From Stackebrandtia albiflava (lineage in GTDB: Bacteria > Actinomycetota > Actinomycetes > Mycobacteriales > Micromonosporaceae): a stretch of 64,000 bases of DNA. The translations under genes were made by a program, and so were the position numbers. The notes under the pieces were generated by a model, which searched no databases, was not told the origin of the DNA, and saw only the letters and a list, made by a program, of their open reading frames with translations. The DNA lies in contig NZ_VLLL01000005.1 in NCBI RefSeq assembly GCF_007994225.1, forward strand, positions 1,969,142 through 2,033,141. The letters are read 5' to 3'. Of this stretch, positions 44,630 through 53,985 are shown piece after piece (position 1 is the first letter of the stretch; the number at the start of each line of letters is the position of its first letter).

Positions 44630-46030
44630 TCAGGCCAGGTCGAGGCCCTGGCCGCCGGGAGGGTTTCCCGGGTCGTCTCCCCCGTCGTCACCACCGTCAT
44701 CACTCGTGGACGGTTCGGGCTCAGAAGGTGACGTCGTGTCGGTCGGTTCCTCGGTACTGGTCTCGTCCTCCGACGGTTCGGGAGACGACGGTGACCCGTC
44801 GGGCGACGGCGACTCCGATCCGCTCGGCGACTCCCACTGGCCGCCGTCTTCCCAGCCGCCGTCGTCCACGGAGCTCTCCTCCGCGTCGTCCTCGGGTTCC
44901 CTGGTCTGCACGGTGGTGCGGTCCCGGTCGTCGCCGGGTTCGGTGACCGCCGGGGTCTCCCACGGTCGCCACGCGGCGGCCGTGCCCACCGCGGCCAGGA
45001 TCGCCACCGCCACGAGCACCGCGACGAGCTGGGAACGCCGCCTGCGGTCCGGCCGTCCGGTCGCGGCCTCGGAGGCCGGTGCGGCCTCGACGTCGGTCAC
45101 CACCGGTTGCGACTGTGTGTCACCGGGTGCGGGGACCCGGACGATCGCACCGGTCGCGGTGTCGGTCACCGAGTCCATCGGCTCCGTCGAGTCGCCCTGC
45201 GGGAGTCCCGCGGCGAGGTGGCGGCACCGTTCGGCGAGGGCGGCACCGCTCTCCCAGCGGTCGGCCGGTGACTTCGCCAGGCACTTCATGACCAGTTCGG
45301 CCACCGGCGCGGGCACGTCCTCGGGCAACGGCGGGGGTTCCTGGTGGAGTTGCGCGTGGATGACGGCGGCGGGGACGTCCCCGGTGAACGGCTTGCGCCC
45401 GGCCAGGCACTCGTACGCGACGACTCCCAGCGAGTAGATGTCGGAGGCGCCGCCGAGTTCCTCGTCGTAGAGCTGTTCGGGCGACACGTAGGCGACGGTC
45501 CCCATGACCTGCCCGGTCGCGGTGAGGCCGGATTCGCCGTGGGCGCGGGCGATGCCGAAGTCGACGACCTTGATGTTGCCGTCGTCGAGGACGAGTATGT
45601 TGCCGGGCTTGACGTCCCGGTGGATGACACCGGCCTGGTGGGCCGCGTCGAGCGCCTGGGCGCACCTGCCGATGATCGCCATCGTGTCACCGGCGGGGAG
45701 CCTGCCCCGTTCGGCCAGCATCACCGACAACGCCCTGCCCGGCACGAACTCCATCACGAGGTAGGAGATGACGGTGTTGTCGTCGGGGTGGTCCTCCCCG
45801 TAGTCGTACAGGTCGACGATGCCGGGGGCGCGGAGCGCGGCCGCGGCCCTCGCCTCGGCGCCGAACCGTTCCCGGAACGCCTTCGTCGTCGACAGCGACG
45901 CGTGCAGGATCTTGACGGCCACCTGGCGGTTGAGCCTGGTGTCGGTGCCGCGCCAGACCTCACCCATCGCTCCGCCGTCGACGCGTTCGTCGAGACGGTA
46001 GCGCCGTCCGAGAATGTCTCCAACCTGCAC
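44630..46030 (-). CDS. Membrane-anchored serine/threonine protein kinase (PknA/PknB type)
   Basis: 466 aa. The kinase domain (1-~275) has GAMGEVW glycine loop, AVKIL lysine, HRDVKPGN catalytic loop, DFGIA and SPEQL activation segment. A membrane helix at about 333-357 is followed by an external ~100-residue tail of Ser/Pro/Glu/Asp/Thr repeats without PASTA domains. It is likely autophosphorylating and senses an envelope state. GTG 46030 is the start. Confidence 0.95.
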   Translation of the reverse strand: MQVGDILGRRYRLDERVDGGAMGEVWRGTDTRLNRQVAVKILHASLSTTKAFRERFGAEARAAAALRAPGIVDLYDYGEDHPDDNTVISYLVMEFVPGRALSVMLAERGRLPAGDTMAIIGRCAQALDAAHQAGVIHRDVKPGNILVLDDGNIKVVDFGIARAHGESGLTATGQVMGTVAYVSPEQLYDEELGGASDIYSLGVVAYECLAGRKPFTGDVPAAVIHAQLHQEPPPLPEDVPAPVAELVMKCLAKSPADRWESGAALAERCRHLAAGLPQGDSTEPMDSVTDTATGAIVRVPAPGDTQSQPVVTDVEAAPASEAATGRPDRRRRSQLVAVLVAVAILAAVGTAAAWRPWETPAVTEPGDDRDRTTVQTREPEDDAEESSVDDGGWEDGGQWESPSGSESPSPDGSPSSPEPSEDETSTEEPTDTTSPSEPEPSTSDDGGDDGGDDPGNPPGGQGLDLA

Positions 46031-46232
46031 GTTCAGCTCTTTCGGGTAGACCGGTCGTCAAATATGCCACGTCCGTCCGACGGCGCGAACCTCACGCCCC
46101 GGGACAGACCGGACAGCGGCGGAGGTGTATGGCGGCCCGTCACACCGCTGCGATACCCACAATCGGTGTCGTCCACTCGTCGTCGGGTCACGGCCCCCAC
46201 CACGCGCGGGCGGTCCGCCCTATCCTGGTGGC

Positions 46233-46448
46233 ATGCCTCGCTACGAATACCGGTGCCGCACCTGCGCACAGACCTTCGAACTGTCCCGCCCCATGGCCGA
46301 GTCCGGGGATCCGGCCCCCTGCCCATCCGGCCACGAGGACTCGGTGAAACTGCTGTCGACCGTGGCTCTGGCGGGTGCGCCGGTGTCGGTGTCCGGCGGC
46401 GGCGAGGGCGGTGGCGGCTGCTGTGGTGGCGGCTGCTGCGGCGGCTGA
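46233..46448 (+). CDS. FmdB family zinc-ribbon protein
   Basis: 71 aa. MPRYEYRCRTCAQTFE and PAPCPSGHED form the zinc ribbon (first CxxC with a Cys/His pair later) of FmdB-like regulatory proteins. The C-terminus is a Gly/Cys tail (GGGCCGGGCCGG type) with four Cys. ATG 46233 has TATCCT 7 nt upstream, suggesting a leaderless transcript. Role unknown. Confidence 0.92.
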   Translation: MPRYEYRCRTCAQTFELSRPMAESGDPAPCPSGHEDSVKLLSTVALAGAPVSVSGGGEGGGGCCGGGCCGG

Positions 46449-46451
46449 CCG

Positions 46452-47345
46452 TCACGCCGCCGAACGCACCTCCGCCGGCTCGGCCACGGGCACCTCGACC
46501 ACGTCGCCGTCGGTGTGCCCGTGGTCGGGCGCGTTGCGTCCCAGCGCGATCGTGCCGGCGATGAGCAGGACCGCGCAGCCGACCGCGGGCGCGATGAGCG
46601 CCGGGTCCTGCGGCAACGGCTCTCCCAGCAGTCCCGCCCCTGCCAGCACCGACGCCACCGGATCGGCGACCTGCGCGGCGGCGTAGGCGATTCCGAAGTA
46701 ACCCACCGCGTAGGACTTCTGGAGCAACACGGTGGCCACGATCAGCATCGTGGGCACCACCAGGGTGAACCAGTGCACGAGGTTCGCCAGGTCGGTCTGC
46801 ATTCCGGCGCCCACCAGGCGCACGAAGGTCGAGACGGTCCCGGTGGCGACACCGGCGCCGACGGCGAACACCAGCGCCTTCATCGGTCCGGAACAACGAC
46901 GACCGAGGAGCTGGCTGACCACCACGACCGTCAACACTGCGGCCAGGAACATCACGGCCGCGCCGTCGGGCAGGACCGGGTTGTCGGCGTCGTGGATCGG
47001 GATCATCAGCATCAGCCCAGCCAGGCCGATCGACACCGCGACCGAACCGAGCAGTTCGGCCTTGCGCGGTCGCCGGCCGTGGAGTTTGGCCGCCAACGGC
47101 ACGGCGTACACCAGCGTGGTCATGCTGATGGGTTGGATGATCGTCAACGGCGCCATGCTCAGCGCGACCGCGTGCAGGCAGGCACCGGTGAAGCTGATGG
47201 CCCCGCCTATCCACCAGCGCGGTTGCCGCATGAGCCGGCGGTTCGCCCCGAGTTTCACGGCGTCGAGTTGCTGGATCGCGGCGCCCAGGGCGTAGCCGAA
47301 CGCGCCCGCGAAGGCGATGAGGACCCCCCACCATTCCTGAGTCAT
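46452..47345 (-). CDS. NIPA-like/EamA-type membrane transporter (DMT superfamily)
   Basis: 297 aa, about nine helices. EWWGVLIAFAGAFGYALGAAIQQ at the start, the APLTIIQPISMTTLVYAVPLAA region and VGYFGIAYAAAQVADPVASVLAG are of the DMT type resembling eukaryotic NIPA magnesium transporters. Substrate not known. Its stop is 3 nt from the FmdB stop (convergent). ATG 47345. Confidence 0.88.
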   Translation of the reverse strand: MTQEWWGVLIAFAGAFGYALGAAIQQLDAVKLGANRRLMRQPRWWIGGAISFTGACLHAVALSMAPLTIIQPISMTTLVYAVPLAAKLHGRRPRKAELLGSVAVSIGLAGLMLMIPIHDADNPVLPDGAAVMFLAAVLTVVVVSQLLGRRCSGPMKALVFAVGAGVATGTVSTFVRLVGAGMQTDLANLVHWFTLVVPTMLIVATVLLQKSYAVGYFGIAYAAAQVADPVASVLAGAGLLGEPLPQDPALIAPAVGCAVLLIAGTIALGRNAPDHGHTDGDVVEVPVAEPAEVRSAA

Positions 47346-47550
47346 CGACGGATACCGCCACTCACAGCCGGTACGGTCATTCGACGATCGCCCTCTCCAT
47401 GTCGCCCGCCACTGCGCCGCGATCCTGTCACACCCCTCCATTCCGGGGCGGAGCCGCGTCCGCACACCACCCGCGGTGATCCGACGGCGACTCGACCGGT
47501 GGGCTTATCCCGTTGCGATCGCGGGGGTGGGACTTCGAGAATAGGAGGTC

Positions 47551-48393
47551 ATGACCACCTCGACATCGACGATTCGGCGGCTGGGCCCCGACGATCACGC
47601 CTCGTGCGTGGCACTTTCACTCGATCGCGGCTGGAGCCCCGAGTCCCGCAAGTGGCGGTTCCTGCTGGAGCACGGCACCGGTCACGGCGTCGTCGACGAC
47701 TCCGGCCGCCTGATCGCCGCGGTGACGGTGACCGGCGGGGAGGGCCGCGCGGCCGTGGGGATGATGCTGGTGGCTCGGGACCACGCCCGTCGCGGCATCG
47801 GGGAACGGCTGATGCGGCACGTGCTCTCCGTCTCACACGGGTCGCTGGTGACGCTCTATGCCACGGCGGCGGGACGGCGTCTGTACCGGCGACTCGGATT
47901 CGAGGACGTGTCACCGGTGACCACGCATGTCGGCCGGTTCGTCTCCGGTGCCACGCCGCCGGGCCGGGTCCGGCCCGCCACCCCGGAGGACCTCGACGCG
48001 ATCGCCGCGGTGGACCGGGCCGCCCACGGGAGTGACCGCCGAGCACTGCTGTCGGCGTTCGCCGGCCTGGCCGACCGGACGCTGGTCGTGACGGGGCCGG
48101 ACGGCGGGGTGACCGGATTCGCGGCACGCTGGCGCAACGACGGCACGATGATGATCGGCCCGGTGGTGGCCGCCGGCGACTCCGACGCGCTGGCACTCAT
48201 CGGGCGTCTCGCCGAGGACTCCGACCTGCCGGTCCGGCTCGACCTGGAACACCGGCTCACGGCGGTGCGTGAGTGGGCCACGGCCCACGGCCTGGCGCCG
48301 GGTTTCGACACGACGCTGATGGCGCACGGCCGGAGCGACCTGCCGGGGTCGCGGGAGCACCGTTTCCAACCGATGTCGGTGGCGATCCACTGA
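47551..48393 (+). CDS. GNAT family N-acetyltransferase with C-terminal YitH/HolE-type domain
   Basis: 280 aa. The N-terminal GNAT has VGMMLVARDHARRGIGERLM (acetyl-CoA loop R-x-x-G-I-G) and GRRLYRRLGFEDVSP. The C-terminal half (PATPEDLDAIAAVDRAAHG, FAARWRNDGTMMIGPVVA) matches the second domain of YitH-like acetyltransferases. ATG 47551 has AGGAG. Substrate unknown. Confidence 0.9.
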   Translation: MTTSTSTIRRLGPDDHASCVALSLDRGWSPESRKWRFLLEHGTGHGVVDDSGRLIAAVTVTGGEGRAAVGMMLVARDHARRGIGERLMRHVLSVSHGSLVTLYATAAGRRLYRRLGFEDVSPVTTHVGRFVSGATPPGRVRPATPEDLDAIAAVDRAAHGSDRRALLSAFAGLADRTLVVTGPDGGVTGFAARWRNDGTMMIGPVVAAGDSDALALIGRLAEDSDLPVRLDLEHRLTAVREWATAHGLAPGFDTTLMAHGRSDLPGSREHRFQPMSVAIH

Positions 48394-48538
48394 TCCGCCG
48401 GGTGCGTGGTCGGCGGGCCGGGCCGGTCGCTCCGCTTTGGTAGAAAGTGACGGGGAGACACCGCGTCGCCGCCGCATCCGACGCCGTCTCCTCCGGCACC
48501 GTGACCGGTGTCGTCCCTACCGCCGAGAGGACCCTTCG

Positions 48539-49288
48539 TTGGTGCTTCGCAAACTCAAGGCCGCCTTCGCCGCCGGTGTCGAAGTCGACACCGTTCTGAC
48601 CGAGACCCACGTCACCCCCGGGGGCACCGTCCGGGGGGAGGTCCGTCTCACCGGCGGGCGGGAGGACCATCGCGTCCAGCACGTCACCCTCGACCTTCAG
48701 TCCGATGTGGACGGGGCAGACCCGGTGGACCTGGTGTGCCACCGCGCCGGCGAGGGCTTCGCCCTGCCCGCCGGCAGTCCACAACGGGTGGAGTTCGCGG
48801 TCCCGCTGCCGTGGGAGACCCCGGTCACCGGCATCGGCGGCCAGGCCCTGGAGGGCGTCCGGATCGGCGTGGTCACCGAACTCGCCCTCGAACACGCCTT
48901 CGACAAGGGAGACCTCGATCCGCTCAGTGTGGAACCACTGCCCAGCCAGCACGCCGCCCTCAAGGCGGTCGACACGCTGGGGTTCGTGTTCCACCGGGTA
49001 CGCATGTCCCCGGGCGGCCTCACCGGGTCCGAGCTGCCGCTGCGGCAGCAGTTCGAGTACTGGACGGCCGGTGGCTTCCGGGAGGCGTTCCGGCTGCTGC
49101 GGCTGGGTTTCGTGACCGGACCGGCCCATCTGGACGTCCACCTGGAGGTGGACAAGCACGAGGACGGCAACAGCACCGGCGGGGCCGCGATCGGCCACGT
49201 CCGGATCGGTCACGAGGACACCGACGTCTGGGACCGGCTGCGGACCGAACTGCAACGCCTCGCCGACCGCCCGGGCATGTTCGGCTGA
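48539..49288 (+). CDS. Spo0M-like protein (arrestin fold), copy 1
   Basis: 249 aa. Spo0M family: VEVDTVLTETHVTPGGTVRGEV, PLPWETPVTGIGG, DKGDLDPLSVEPLP. The start is taken as TTG 48539 because it gives MVLRKLK, aligning with the starts of the two paralogues (MVLRILK, MVFRKLK); GTG 48542 would be one codon shorter. Family members link to sporulation control and cell-surface properties in Bacillus; in actinomycetes the role is unclear. It is the most divergent of the three copies. Confidence 0.9.
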   Translation: MVLRKLKAAFAAGVEVDTVLTETHVTPGGTVRGEVRLTGGREDHRVQHVTLDLQSDVDGADPVDLVCHRAGEGFALPAGSPQRVEFAVPLPWETPVTGIGGQALEGVRIGVVTELALEHAFDKGDLDPLSVEPLPSQHAALKAVDTLGFVFHRVRMSPGGLTGSELPLRQQFEYWTAGGFREAFRLLRLGFVTGPAHLDVHLEVDKHEDGNSTGGAAIGHVRIGHEDTDVWDRLRTELQRLADRPGMFG

Positions 49289-49375
49289 TCGGGTGTCACC
49301 GCCGCGCGCACGACCACCGGTTGCCGGTTAACCTGGTGCCAAGCTCGTTACCACCCCTCCCGAAAGGATCCATCC

Positions 49376-50149
49376 GTGGTTCTTCGCATCCTCAAGGCCG
49401 CTCTGGGCGTCGGAGTCACGGTCGACAGTGTCCTCACCGAACGCACCGTCACTCCAGGGGGGACGCTCCAGGGCGAGGTGAAGTTCACCGGCGGCGACGT
49501 CGACCAGAAGGTCGAGGGCATCACCCTGGAGTTCACCGCGCTCGTCGAGCGCGACGACAAGGGGGAGACCGCCACCACCACCCACCACTTCCACCGCGCC
49601 CAGGTGTCGGGTCCGTTCCAACTGGCCAAGGGCACCGCCCATTCGGTGCAGTTCGAGGTCCCGGTGCCGTGGGAGACCCCGTTGAGTTCACTGGCCGGTC
49701 GGCCGCTGCCGGGCATGACCCTGGGTGTGTCGACGGAGTTGGCCCTCGACAAGGCGTTCGACAAGGGAGACCTCGACCCGTTGACCGTCGAGCCGTTGCC
49801 GGTGCAGGCGGCCGTGCTCGACGCCATGGAGTCGCTGGGATTCGTGTTCCAGACCGCCGACCTGGAGGACGGGACGATCGCCGGATCCCACATGCCGTTC
49901 TACCAGGAGATCGAGTACTGGCCGTCCGGTGAGTTCCGTGACTCGTTCAAGGAGCTGGAGCTGACGTTCGTCACGGGAAAGACCACGACGGACGTCGTGT
50001 TGCAGGCCGACGACCACGGAAGCCTGCTGAGCCCGGGCCACGACACCTACCAGCGGTTCACGGTCTCCAACGACGACGCCGGTGACATGGTGGAGGCCCT
50101 GCGGACGCAGTTGCAGCAGTTGGCCACCCGCCGCGGCGCGGCTGGCTGA
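49376..50149 (+). CDS. Spo0M-like protein, copy 2
   Basis: 257 aa. Closely related to copies 1 and 3 along its length (TVDSVLTERTVTPGGTLQGEV, PVPWETPLSSLAGRPLPGM, PFYQEIEYWPSGEFRDSFKELELTF split). GTG 49376 has AAAGGA upstream. It follows copy 1 by 87 nt and precedes copy 3 by 108 nt, each with its own ribosome site, so the three may be one transcript or three. Confidence 0.92.
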   Translation: MVLRILKAALGVGVTVDSVLTERTVTPGGTLQGEVKFTGGDVDQKVEGITLEFTALVERDDKGETATTTHHFHRAQVSGPFQLAKGTAHSVQFEVPVPWETPLSSLAGRPLPGMTLGVSTELALDKAFDKGDLDPLTVEPLPVQAAVLDAMESLGFVFQTADLEDGTIAGSHMPFYQEIEYWPSGEFRDSFKELELTFVTGKTTTDVVLQADDHGSLLSPGHDTYQRFTVSNDDAGDMVEALRTQLQQLATRRGAAG

Positions 50150-50257
50150 GACCGGCACGGTCGGTCCCGAGTCGCGGCCCGACGGCCGATCCCCGCACTG
50201 GCGCACCCCGGTTACTGTGGCGGGACGCGAAGTCCCTCACGGAAAGGACCACGGGAA

Positions 50258-51031
50258 ATGGTCTTTCGTAAGCTAAAGGCGGCGTTCGGCGCGGGGGTGT
50301 CGGTCGACACGGTGCTGGCCGCTCCGCACGTCACTCCGGGATCGATGTTGCAGGGTGAGGTCCGGTTCACCGGTGGTGGCGTGGACTACCGGGTACAGGG
50401 CATCACGATCGAGTTCAACGCGGTCGTCGAGGTGGAGAGCGGGGACAACGAGTACCGCACCACCTACGACTTCCTGCGCGCCGAGGTGGCGGGGCCGTTC
50501 TCCCTGGAGTGCGGTGCCGCCCACGCGGTCCCGTTCCAGATCCAGGTGCCCTGGGAGACGCCGTTGTCGTCGGTGGCCGGCCACCACCTCCCCGGCATGC
50601 GGCTCGGCGTCGCCACGGAACTGAAGCTGGAGGGTGCGCTCGACAAGGGCGACATGGATCCGCTGGTGGTGGAACCGCTGCCCGTGCACAACCAGGTGTT
50701 GTCCGCTCTGGACCGTCTCGGCTTCGTCTTCCACAAGGCCGACCTGGAGGCCGGCACGCTGCGTGGATCGCGGATGCCGTTCTACCAGGAGATCGAGTAC
50801 TGGTCGGCCGGTGAGTTCCGTAACGCCTTCAAGGCGCTGGAACTGACCTTCGTGACCGACGAACGCTCCACCCACGTGATCCTGGAGGTGGACCGGCCGG
50901 GCGGTTTCCTGAGCGCCGGCGGCGACGCCTACGGAAGCATCCGCGTCGGCAACGACGACCGGAACGACCTGCTCCCGGCGCTGCGGGACCAACTGACCCA
51001 GCTCGCACGCCGTCGCGGCCTGTTCCGGTGA
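50258..51031 (+). CDS. Spo0M-like protein, copy 3
   Basis: 257 aa. Shares MVFRKLKAAFGAGVSVDTVL, QVPWETPLSSVAGHHLPGM and PFYQEIEYWSAGEFRNAFK with copy 2, the closest of the pair. ATG 50258 has GGAAAGGA about 9 nt upstream. A strong hairpin terminator follows the stop. The three-copy array suggests local duplication. Confidence 0.92.
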   Translation: MVFRKLKAAFGAGVSVDTVLAAPHVTPGSMLQGEVRFTGGGVDYRVQGITIEFNAVVEVESGDNEYRTTYDFLRAEVAGPFSLECGAAHAVPFQIQVPWETPLSSVAGHHLPGMRLGVATELKLEGALDKGDMDPLVVEPLPVHNQVLSALDRLGFVFHKADLEAGTLRGSRMPFYQEIEYWSAGEFRNAFKALELTFVTDERSTHVILEVDRPGGFLSAGGDAYGSIRVGNDDRNDLLPALRDQLTQLARRRGLFR

Positions 51032-51036
51032 GGCAC

Positions 51037-51066
51037 GCACCGCCCGGGTGCGAGCCCGGGCGGTGC
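51037..51066 (+). terminator. Hairpin terminator after the Spo0M array
   Basis: Perfect 12-bp stem GCACCGCCCGGG / CCCGGGCGGTGC with a 6-nt loop, 6 nt after the copy-3 stop. Confidence 0.85.
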
Positions 51067-51147
51067 CGCCCGACGTCCCGGCGCGGCCGGGCGGCGGGTT
51101 GAATGGGGGGCGGCGCACGAGGGCGCCCGGGAGGTTACGGGGGGACG

Positions 51148-51951
51148 ATGACGGACCGGCACCAGCGGATGGACCTGACCGCCACGGTGGACTTCGGCAC
51201 CGCCGAACTGGTCGCCGACCCCCGCCACCCGGGCGGGTGGACCCTGCTGGTGAACGACGTCGCACAATCCTATGTGGATCTGGAAGATCCCACCCGGCTG
51301 GAGATGATGTACGCCCGGCTTGTGGCCGGGGTCGTGGACGCCGTCCTCCCCGAGGGCCGCGCCGTCGACGTACTCCACCTGGGCGCCGGGGGCCTCACCC
51401 TGCCACGTCACCTGGCGGCGTCCCGGCCCGGCAGCCGCCAACTCGTGATCGAGGTCGATCGCGGTCTCGCCGAGTTCGTCCAGTACGGCCTGCCGGTCCC
51501 GCCCGATTCGGGGATCAGGCTACGGCTGGCCGACGCGGCCGACGCGATCCGCGAGCACGCCCCCGACAGCACGGACCTCGTCATCTCCGACGTGTACCGC
51601 GGCGGCGACATGCCCACGGCCGTGTCGGGCACCGGTTTCGCGCAGTACGCCCGGCGGGCACTGCGACCGGGCGGCCTCTTCGTGCTCAACGCACTCGACG
51701 CCGCGGGACTGCTGGCGACCAGGCGACACGCCGCCACGGTGACGGCGGTGTTCGACCACGTCGCGGTGGTCGCCACCCCGCAGATGCTGCGCGGCCGCCG
51801 CGACGGCAACACGCTCGTCGTCGCCGCCGACCGGCCCCTCCCCGAACACGCGATCGTGGCGGCCTCCGGCAGACACGGCGCCACGGCGCGGGTGCTGACC
51901 GGTGAGGCGCTGGCCCGGTTCATCGGCGGCACCTCGCCGTTGCAGGGCTGA
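51148..51951 (+). CDS. Spermidine synthase-like methyltransferase-fold protein
   Basis: 267 aa. Rossmann fold of spermine/spermidine synthase: AVDVLHLGAGGLTLPRHLAA (motif I), VIEVDRGLAEFVQ, DLVISDVYRGGD and FAQYARRALRPGGLFVLNAL. The fused-synthase group in actinomycetes is widespread, and true polyamine activity is unproven. ATG 51148 has GGGGGA upstream. Confidence 0.9.
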   Translation: MTDRHQRMDLTATVDFGTAELVADPRHPGGWTLLVNDVAQSYVDLEDPTRLEMMYARLVAGVVDAVLPEGRAVDVLHLGAGGLTLPRHLAASRPGSRQLVIEVDRGLAEFVQYGLPVPPDSGIRLRLADAADAIREHAPDSTDLVISDVYRGGDMPTAVSGTGFAQYARRALRPGGLFVLNALDAAGLLATRRHAATVTAVFDHVAVVATPQMLRGRRDGNTLVVAADRPLPEHAIVAASGRHGATARVLTGEALARFIGGTSPLQG

Positions 51952-51952
51952 C

Positions 51953-51980
51953 CCGCCCGGCACCCGAGAGGGTCGGGCGG
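51953..51980 (+). terminator. Hairpin terminator
   Basis: CCGCCCG..ACCC / GGGT.CGGGCGG arms with a small bulge, directly after the methyltransferase stop. Confidence 0.6.
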
Positions 51981-52098
51981 AGGAGGTCCACACGGTGTGA
52001 CGGGTCTCTCGCGCCGGAATGGAACCGGGCCGCGGATCGCTTAGCCGACCACACCCCAGGTCGACCGATCGGGCCGGCCCGGCCCGTCAGGAGGAGCC

Positions 52099-53049
52099 AT
52101 GCCAGCCGTAACCCCCACGGACCTGCTGGTCCTGCCCCGGATCACCGCCACCGGTGGAAGGTCCCGGACCGTCACCGCCGTGGTGGACTCCCACCGGACC
52201 CTTGAGGGCGCCGGATTCCCGGTGCGGCGACCGTTCCCGATACCCGGGATGACGCAGGCCGACCCGTTCCTGCTGTTGGACCACATGCTGGCCGCCTACG
52301 AACCCCACGAGGCCAAGGGCGCACCGTGGCATCCCCACCGGGGGTTCGAGACGGTGACCTACCTGATCGACGGAACGCTCGTCCACCACGACTCCAACGG
52401 CGGCGGAGGCGTCATCGGCGACGGCGACACCCAGTGGATGACGGCCGGTTCCGGCATCCTGCACGACGAACTCCCCAGTGAGGAACTCGTCGTCAAGGGT
52501 GGCCGGTTCGACGGCGTGCAACTGTGGGTGAACCTGCCCAAGGCCGCGAAGTGGACACCGCCGCGGTACCAGGACATCAAGGGCGAACGGCTCACCATGC
52601 TGTCCTCGGACGACGGCGGCGCGATCGTACGACTCATCGCCGGGCGGATCGGCGCCCACGAGGGGCCGGGTCTCACGCACACCCCGATCACGCTGGCGCA
52701 CGCGTCACTGTCGCCGGGTGCCCGGTTGACCGTCCCGTGGAGCCGTGACTTCTCGGCCATGGCGTACGTCCTCTCCGGGGACGGCCGCGCCGGAGAGGAC
52801 GACCGTCCGCTGGGAGACGCTCAACTCGCCGTCTTCGGCGCGGGCGACTCGCTGACGGTCACCGCCGGACGGGAACAGCACGGCCGCACCGGCCGGTTCG
52901 AGGTCCTGCTGCTGGGCGGCCTGCCGTTGCACGAACCCGTCGCGCGCTACGGCCCCTTCGTCATGAACACCAAGGCGGAGATCCTGCAGGCCGTCGAGGA
53001 CTTCCAGGCCGGCCGTATGGGAACCGTCCCGGCGACGCACCTGGGCTGA
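52099..53049 (+). CDS. Pirin family protein
   Basis: 316 aa. Bicupin of the pirin family: RPFPIPGMTQADPFLLLDHM, then metal ligands in WHPHRGFETVTYLIDG, and SGILHDELP. Some pirins are quercetinases or redox sensors, others regulate by protein contact; here unknown. ATG 52099 has an ideal AGGAGG ribosome site. Confidence 0.95.
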   Translation: MPAVTPTDLLVLPRITATGGRSRTVTAVVDSHRTLEGAGFPVRRPFPIPGMTQADPFLLLDHMLAAYEPHEAKGAPWHPHRGFETVTYLIDGTLVHHDSNGGGGVIGDGDTQWMTAGSGILHDELPSEELVVKGGRFDGVQLWVNLPKAAKWTPPRYQDIKGERLTMLSSDDGGAIVRLIAGRIGAHEGPGLTHTPITLAHASLSPGARLTVPWSRDFSAMAYVLSGDGRAGEDDRPLGDAQLAVFGAGDSLTVTAGREQHGRTGRFEVLLLGGLPLHEPVARYGPFVMNTKAEILQAVEDFQAGRMGTVPATHLG

Positions 53050-53054
53050 CCGGT

Positions 53055-53085
53055 CCACCGGGGCACGCACGTCGTGTCCCGGTGG
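53055..53085. terminator. Bidirectional hairpin terminator
   Basis: CCACCGGGGCACG / CGTGTCCCGGTGG (13 bp with one G-T pair) between convergent pirin and DinB genes. Confidence 0.8.
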
Positions 53086-53089
53086 CGGG

Positions 53090-53641
53090 TCACCGATCGT
53101 ACGGCGGGTCCTCGCCGACCAGGCCGTCCACCGACTCGCGGATCAGGTCGGCGTGACCGGTGTGCCGGGCGTACTCCTCCACCACGTCGACGAGCAGGCG
53201 CCGCAGACTGACCGGGTACTCCGCCGGCCGCCGCGTCGACTGGTCGAGGCCGCCTTCCGCCAGGGCCGCCGCGGTCGCGGCCCTGGAACGTTCCACCGCG
53301 GACTCCCACAGCGAGTACAGCTCCTGCGGTGTATCCCGGGCGGCGGTGTGCCAGACCCGGTCGGGGTCATCGTCCGGGTCGGCGCCGTTGAGCGGTGGAC
53401 CGGGATCCTCACCGCGCAACCGCCAGACGAAGTAGTCGGCCTCGACGACCGCCAGGTGTTTGAGCAGACCTCCCAGCGTCATCGAGGAGGCGCCGACCGT
53501 GGCGGAGAGCCCGGCGGCGTCGAGGCCGCCGCACTTCCAGGCGAACGTCGCCCGTTGCCGGTCCAGAGACCCGAGGAGGGTCTCGATCTCGTCGCCGTGG
53601 GTGGGAGGTTCCCGCAGGATCGGGTAGTCGGGTGTGGTCAT
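53090..53641 (-). CDS. DinB family protein (DUF664-like)
   Basis: 183 aa four-helix bundle. Candidate metal-binding His lie in LGGLLKHLAVVEADYFVWRL and VEEYARHTGHADLIRESVDG, as in DinB/bacillithiol-transferase-like proteins. In mycothiol-using actinomycetes such proteins may be thiol transferases. ATG 53641. Confidence 0.92.
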   Translation of the reverse strand: MTTPDYPILREPPTHGDEIETLLGSLDRQRATFAWKCGGLDAAGLSATVGASSMTLGGLLKHLAVVEADYFVWRLRGEDPGPPLNGADPDDDPDRVWHTAARDTPQELYSLWESAVERSRAATAAALAEGGLDQSTRRPAEYPVSLRRLLVDVVEEYARHTGHADLIRESVDGLVGEDPPYDR

Positions 53642-53985
53642 GGTGGAGAGGCTACGGCCGACCCCGGACGTTTCGCATGCGGACGCGGACCGCCGCGACG
53701 TCCGGCACCGGCCCGACCGCCCGGGCGCGGTTCCCACCGGAGTCGTGTCGCGGCCCACGACCGGCCGCTTCGCACCACCGGCGGGGCCGGCGGTGCGCGT
53801 CCCGGCGCGTCGTTCGGCGGTCGCGATCCTCGAGGGACCGTCCACCGGGCTCCCGCGAACCGGCCGCCTCCACACCGGACCGTTGCTACAGTGCCGGATG
53901 GGAGTGCCGTGACCGGCCTGATCCACACCGGCCGGCCGCCGCGCGGACCCAGCGGACGAGACGACCGGACGCGAGCGGAGCACAC
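53642..53985. other. Intergenic stretch between DinB and the permease
   Basis: 344 nt without a believable gene; ORFs here are low-complexity shadows. A TACAGT hexamer near 53887 may be the -10 of the permease/arginine deiminase operon, which would give an mRNA leader of about 90 nt. Confidence 0.45.
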
